A DNA stretch of 64,000 nucleotides from Clusia tigrina (Eukaryota; Arthropoda; Insecta; Diptera; Clusiidae), in the NCBI GenBank assembly GCA_920105625.2, contig OV050033.1:129827821-129891820 (forward strand), in the 5' to 3' direction. The notes beneath the pieces are model-generated. The model made no database searches, was not told where the DNA came from, and saw nothing but the letters and a program-made list of their open reading frames with translations. The translations under genes and the position numbers were made by a program. Positions 60,986 to 64,000 of the stretch are shown here, in pieces (position 1 is the first letter of the stretch; each line of letters begins with the position of its first letter).

Positions 60986-62565
60986 AAAATATAAATAAGT
61001 TAAAGATCATGTCTGCTATAAGATAAACTTTCCTACGATTCTTTTCCTTTCCCAGCAAACTAATAGTGGTAATTTTTCAAAAGGGTAACCTGGATTACTT
61101 AACTGTTTTACAAGTCAAACAGACCTATTTTTGTACCATTTATAGTGACATAAATAGCACAGAATGTAATTTAATGTGAAAATCTCAAATGGCCGAAGAC
61201 ACAAAGGTCTCCCTAGAAATGTTTGAGCTTTATTACGAATACTCATGTTCCCTGAATCTCTGAAGACACGAATATTATTCAAAAACTTATTTATCGATTT
61301 AGGCGATAACTGTTTTCTAATTCTTGAAGTCCCGCATATTATTCAGAAGCTCATTTATCGATTTTGTCCACAAAGCGTGTTGCTCATGAAATTCATCTTG
61401 GCATCTGAACTTATCGCGTTAAAGTCCTCGATTTTACTATTTCATTGGCCCCAAAAATATTAAACAATTATATTCCATTAAATTTGTATATAATTTTAAA
61501 ACACAGACATTAAAATTGGGCCAACTTTTATTAAGGATAAAATATTAGGCTCTTTTTGAAATATGTTTATCAGATTCGAAGTAAGTGTTTCTTCTAAAGC
61601 AGCCTGGTAGATAATTGTTTTTTGTTAGGTTTATCATTTCCATATAACGAATCATAATATATTTTTCTTTCATATAGATTCAGACACAAAACTTTTACAG
61701 TAAAATGGGCTGATCCCTCAATATCGAAACTAATGATTGATATAAAATTGACTTTTAGAGGTAAATTTTATATATCAATTTTATATTTAAATTTGATATG
61801 AACACTTTATATTTAAATTTGAAAATTAAACTTGAAATGTTATATTTAAATATATTTTATTGGCTTTTCCAAATTCCTAAATTTAAATAAAGATCAGCGG
61901 TGTTTTCAAAAGTTTGCCTGCACGTAAATGCGCCCCTGCAAAGAAAATGTGGAAGGTCAGCCACAAATATTATATTTTTCTATTCTCTTCTCCATGCACA
62001 TACAACGCAAATAAACACGGCAGTGGTGCACACAGAAATCATATTTGGGGTGTGCAATTCTACTATTGGGGGAAACAAAACATCATTAAGCTCACGTGTG
62101 TGTCGTTGTGTCAAATGCTGCCACGCCTATTATTAAGTGCGGTTCTAAAAGTCTGTGCTATGCAGTATGTACTAACAAAATTCGTTGAGTGTTACAATGT
62201 CTATGAGGCGTAGAATAGGCCGACGAATCGAGTGCTATGAGAATGCAGTGGATTTGCTGCCCACCCATAAATCAAAGTATACGACTGCTTTACAATATGT
62301 AAACCTAGGTTGCACTATAGGCGTGTCAGTTGAACTTCTTTATGTTAAATTAATTAAATTTACAAATACATCACAAATTTTAGGTGTGAATTCGCTAAAA
62401 AATATGATAAATTGTCCAAATTTTATGTTTTCAGAATTTATACAGGCCTTATAGCTGTGTACACGATCATACGTTATATACATATAATGTCCTGGTGATG
62501 TCGGTTTTAGATATTGATATTGTTCCCATTCTATGTTTCCAAAAATAAGCATTATGTAAGGAATA
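60986..62565. other. AT-rich intronic DNA with a small duplication
   Basis: A 64-bp direct duplication at about 61255-61370 contains ATATTATTCA(A/G)(A/G)A(A/G)CT then (T/C)ATTTATCGATTT. The remainder includes 61890-62460, mixed-composition DNA with overlapping open frames but no domain. Confidence 0.5.
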
Positions 62566-62569
62566 AGGC

Positions 62570-62835
62570 GAATAGTAGTTGGCGTATATGTAGAGGGCGT
62601 GTACGTAATGGGCGTATATATATTGAGCGGGTATGTAATGGGAGTATATGTAGTGCGAGTATATGTAGTGGGCGTATATTTAGTGGTTGTATATATAGTG
62701 GGCGTATATGTAGTGACTGTGAATGTAGTGGGCGTATATGTAGTGGGAGTATCTGCAGTGGGCGTATATGTAATAGGACTATATGGAGTGGGCAGGCGTA
62801 TACATAATAGGAGTATATGTAGTGGACGTATTAAT
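62570..62835 (+). repeat. 15-bp minisatellite, about 17 units
   Basis: TATATGTAGTGGGCG repeats with substitutions but almost no length change. Because 15 is a multiple of 3, several frames stay open, giving Val/Gly/Tyr repeats on plus and Tyr-Thr-Pro-Thr-Thr repeats on minus. Confidence 0.92.
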
Positions 62836-62879
62836 GAGTTGATTTGTGTCACCGACTAATCTTAGTGCTCCAATTTGAA

Positions 62880-63200
62880 CACGGTGAATTAGTATTCAAA
62901 ATGGGCATGGTTTTAAGCAGCGCATCTACATAAACTGCATAAATAAGTCCTCCCTATATCTCTATTAGTTGTGGAGATATTCTCTTTTCAACAAAACAGG
63001 TGTATAGAAAGTGGGCGTATTTTCTGGTAAGTGATATTCACCAAAATCTAAACAGCGCATGTAGATGTTGAATCTTGAAACACACGAAGAATTTCAGCTA
63101 TATATATTTGTCCTTGGGATGTGAAATTTTAAAGTAGAGACAAAACATAAATGGAGAGCTATAGAAACTGGGCGTATCTGTGATGTCAACCAACATATAC
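62880..63200 (+). repeat. decayed tandem duplication with AGCGCAT and GGGCGTAT blocks
   Basis: Blocks CAGCGCAT(C/G)TA at about 62919 and 63052, and ATAGAAA(G/C)TGGGCGTAT at about 63004 and 63164, occur in the same order in two diverged units of about 130-160 bp. Confidence 0.55.
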
Positions 63201-63630
63201 GAGTACAGAACTTATCTGATTGTTCAGTATCAATTAGGTATGGAAGTTCAGCATAATATCTCTCTGAGTGGATATGTTTTTGTACGACTTTTAAAAATCT
63301 TATACAGATTTTGAACTTCCGCTACGTATAAAATGTCAGTACAATATCTTATTTAGTCCCTGGAATTTTTGTATAAGGAAGTGTGGATATATAATTATAT
63401 ATATTGACGGGCATCTGTAAAAGCGTTCAGAAAGTGAATATACTTGGGGTATGCTAAGTACAAGAATTGTGTCAGAAAGTGAATATAGTGATAAATATTT
63501 AAGAATATACTTGCCACGCCCTTTTTGGGGAATTATACACATTTCGTCACATTTAATAGTCATGATAAGTGTGTGAAAAATATAAGCTAGGTATTGAAAT
63601 TTTATTTGCGGAAATATACTATTCTAAAGT
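63201..63630. other. intronic DNA, nothing recognised
   Basis: AT-rich sequence with no open frame or clear repeat unit. Confidence 0.4.
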
Positions 63631-64000
63631 TCTTTTTAGTGAGGCAGTGGGGGCGATTTTCCCGGAGGGGTTCACTGTAATACTCGAATTACTCTGCTAA
63701 ACCCGGTGGTGGATATTTCCTCTAAGAGTCTCACAATAAAGTAAGGTGGCAACTGTCTATGGAGGTGTGATGAAATGAATACTGAAGAACAGAAGTGGCT
63801 CTCTTATACCCCTTTTTGGTATCAGAGTATCACTGAAGTACTAAAATTCCCCTCTTAAACCCCTTTTCAATGGGTCATTGGCATACTTTACCAGAGAGTT
63901 GCACAATAGAGTAGAGTACCAGCTGTCCATCGAGGGATAGGAAATCAGTACTGAAGAACTAAAATTACCTTTTAAAAAATCTTTTTTTTTGAGCCAGTGG
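63631..64000 (+). repeat. decayed tandem repeat running off the window edge
   Basis: Blocks ACTGAAG(A/T)AC(A/T)AAAATT, a C/T-rich CCCCTCTTAAACCCCTTTT and CACAATA(A/G)AGTA..GTA(C/G)CA(A/G)CTGTC recur, for example CACAATAAAGTA at 63732 and CACAATAGAGTA at 63902 (170 bp apart). The ACTGAAG blocks lie near 63781, 63832 and 63951. Confidence 0.65.

Noticed and set aside
62340..62852. 170-codon Thr/Pro/Tyr-repeat frame on the minus strand
   Set aside because: Produced by a 15-bp minisatellite. No signal peptide, domain or promoter. Kept only as a finding about repeat-derived frames.

Overview
The window is nuclear DNA from a higher (brachyceran) fly. It is very AT-rich, with long (AT)n, (CA)n and (CT)n tracts, GT-AG introns, decayed non-LTR retrotransposons and mariner-type transposons. 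The only two host genes I can support are fly orthologues of eIF4H1 and Flotillin-2. A tephritid-like fly is the best guess, because DD41D mariners of the type known from tephritids and Waldo-type R1-clade elements are both present. This is inference and no species is named.

Layout. (1) 1-5.5 kb: upstream region and the complete five-exon eIF4H1 gene on the plus strand (RRM protein, 336 aa). Intron 1 carries a short retroposed 3' tail with a 12-bp target-site duplication. (2) 5.5-20.2 kb: the tail-to-tail intergenic region between eIF4H1 and Flo2. Its centre is a pile-up of Waldo-like R1-clade retrotransposons (copies A, B, C and fragment D) arranged head to tail and embedded in (ACAY)n arrays, which are the known target of Waldo elements. 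Remnants of an RNase H-bearing non-LTR element and of an RTE element follow, then minisatellites and AT-rich DNA. (3) 20.2-22.2 kb and 59.5 kb: four minus-strand exons of Flo2 (last 346 residues). The 5' exons lie beyond position 64000. (4) 22.2-59.5 kb: one 37.3-kb Flo2 intron holding two DD41D mariners, a Jockey-type retrotransposon with one of the mariners inserted at its ORF1/ORF2 junction, a second Jockey-type reverse transcriptase fragment, two oppositely oriented copies of an RNase H-type element, and about a dozen separate, decayed tandem-repeat families. Between these are GC-richer, apparently unique islands that are candidates for regulatory DNA. (5) 59.6-64 kb: the next Flo2 intron, with an antisense LOA/I-type tail, a 15-bp minisatellite and decayed tandem repeats.

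Functionally, eIF4H1 would stimulate the eIF4A helicase in translation initiation, and Flo2 would form flotillin microdomains on membranes. Nothing in the sequence links the two genes beyond their being neighbours. Every transposon reading frame is damaged in at least one place. I found no tRNA, rRNA or CRISPR. The most unusual features are the serial Waldo insertions into an ACAY array, the mariner that splits an ATGA-coupled ORF1/ORF2 junction, the opposed ACATAGAAT-rich arrays flanking a unique island, and the number of unrelated minisatellites in one intron.
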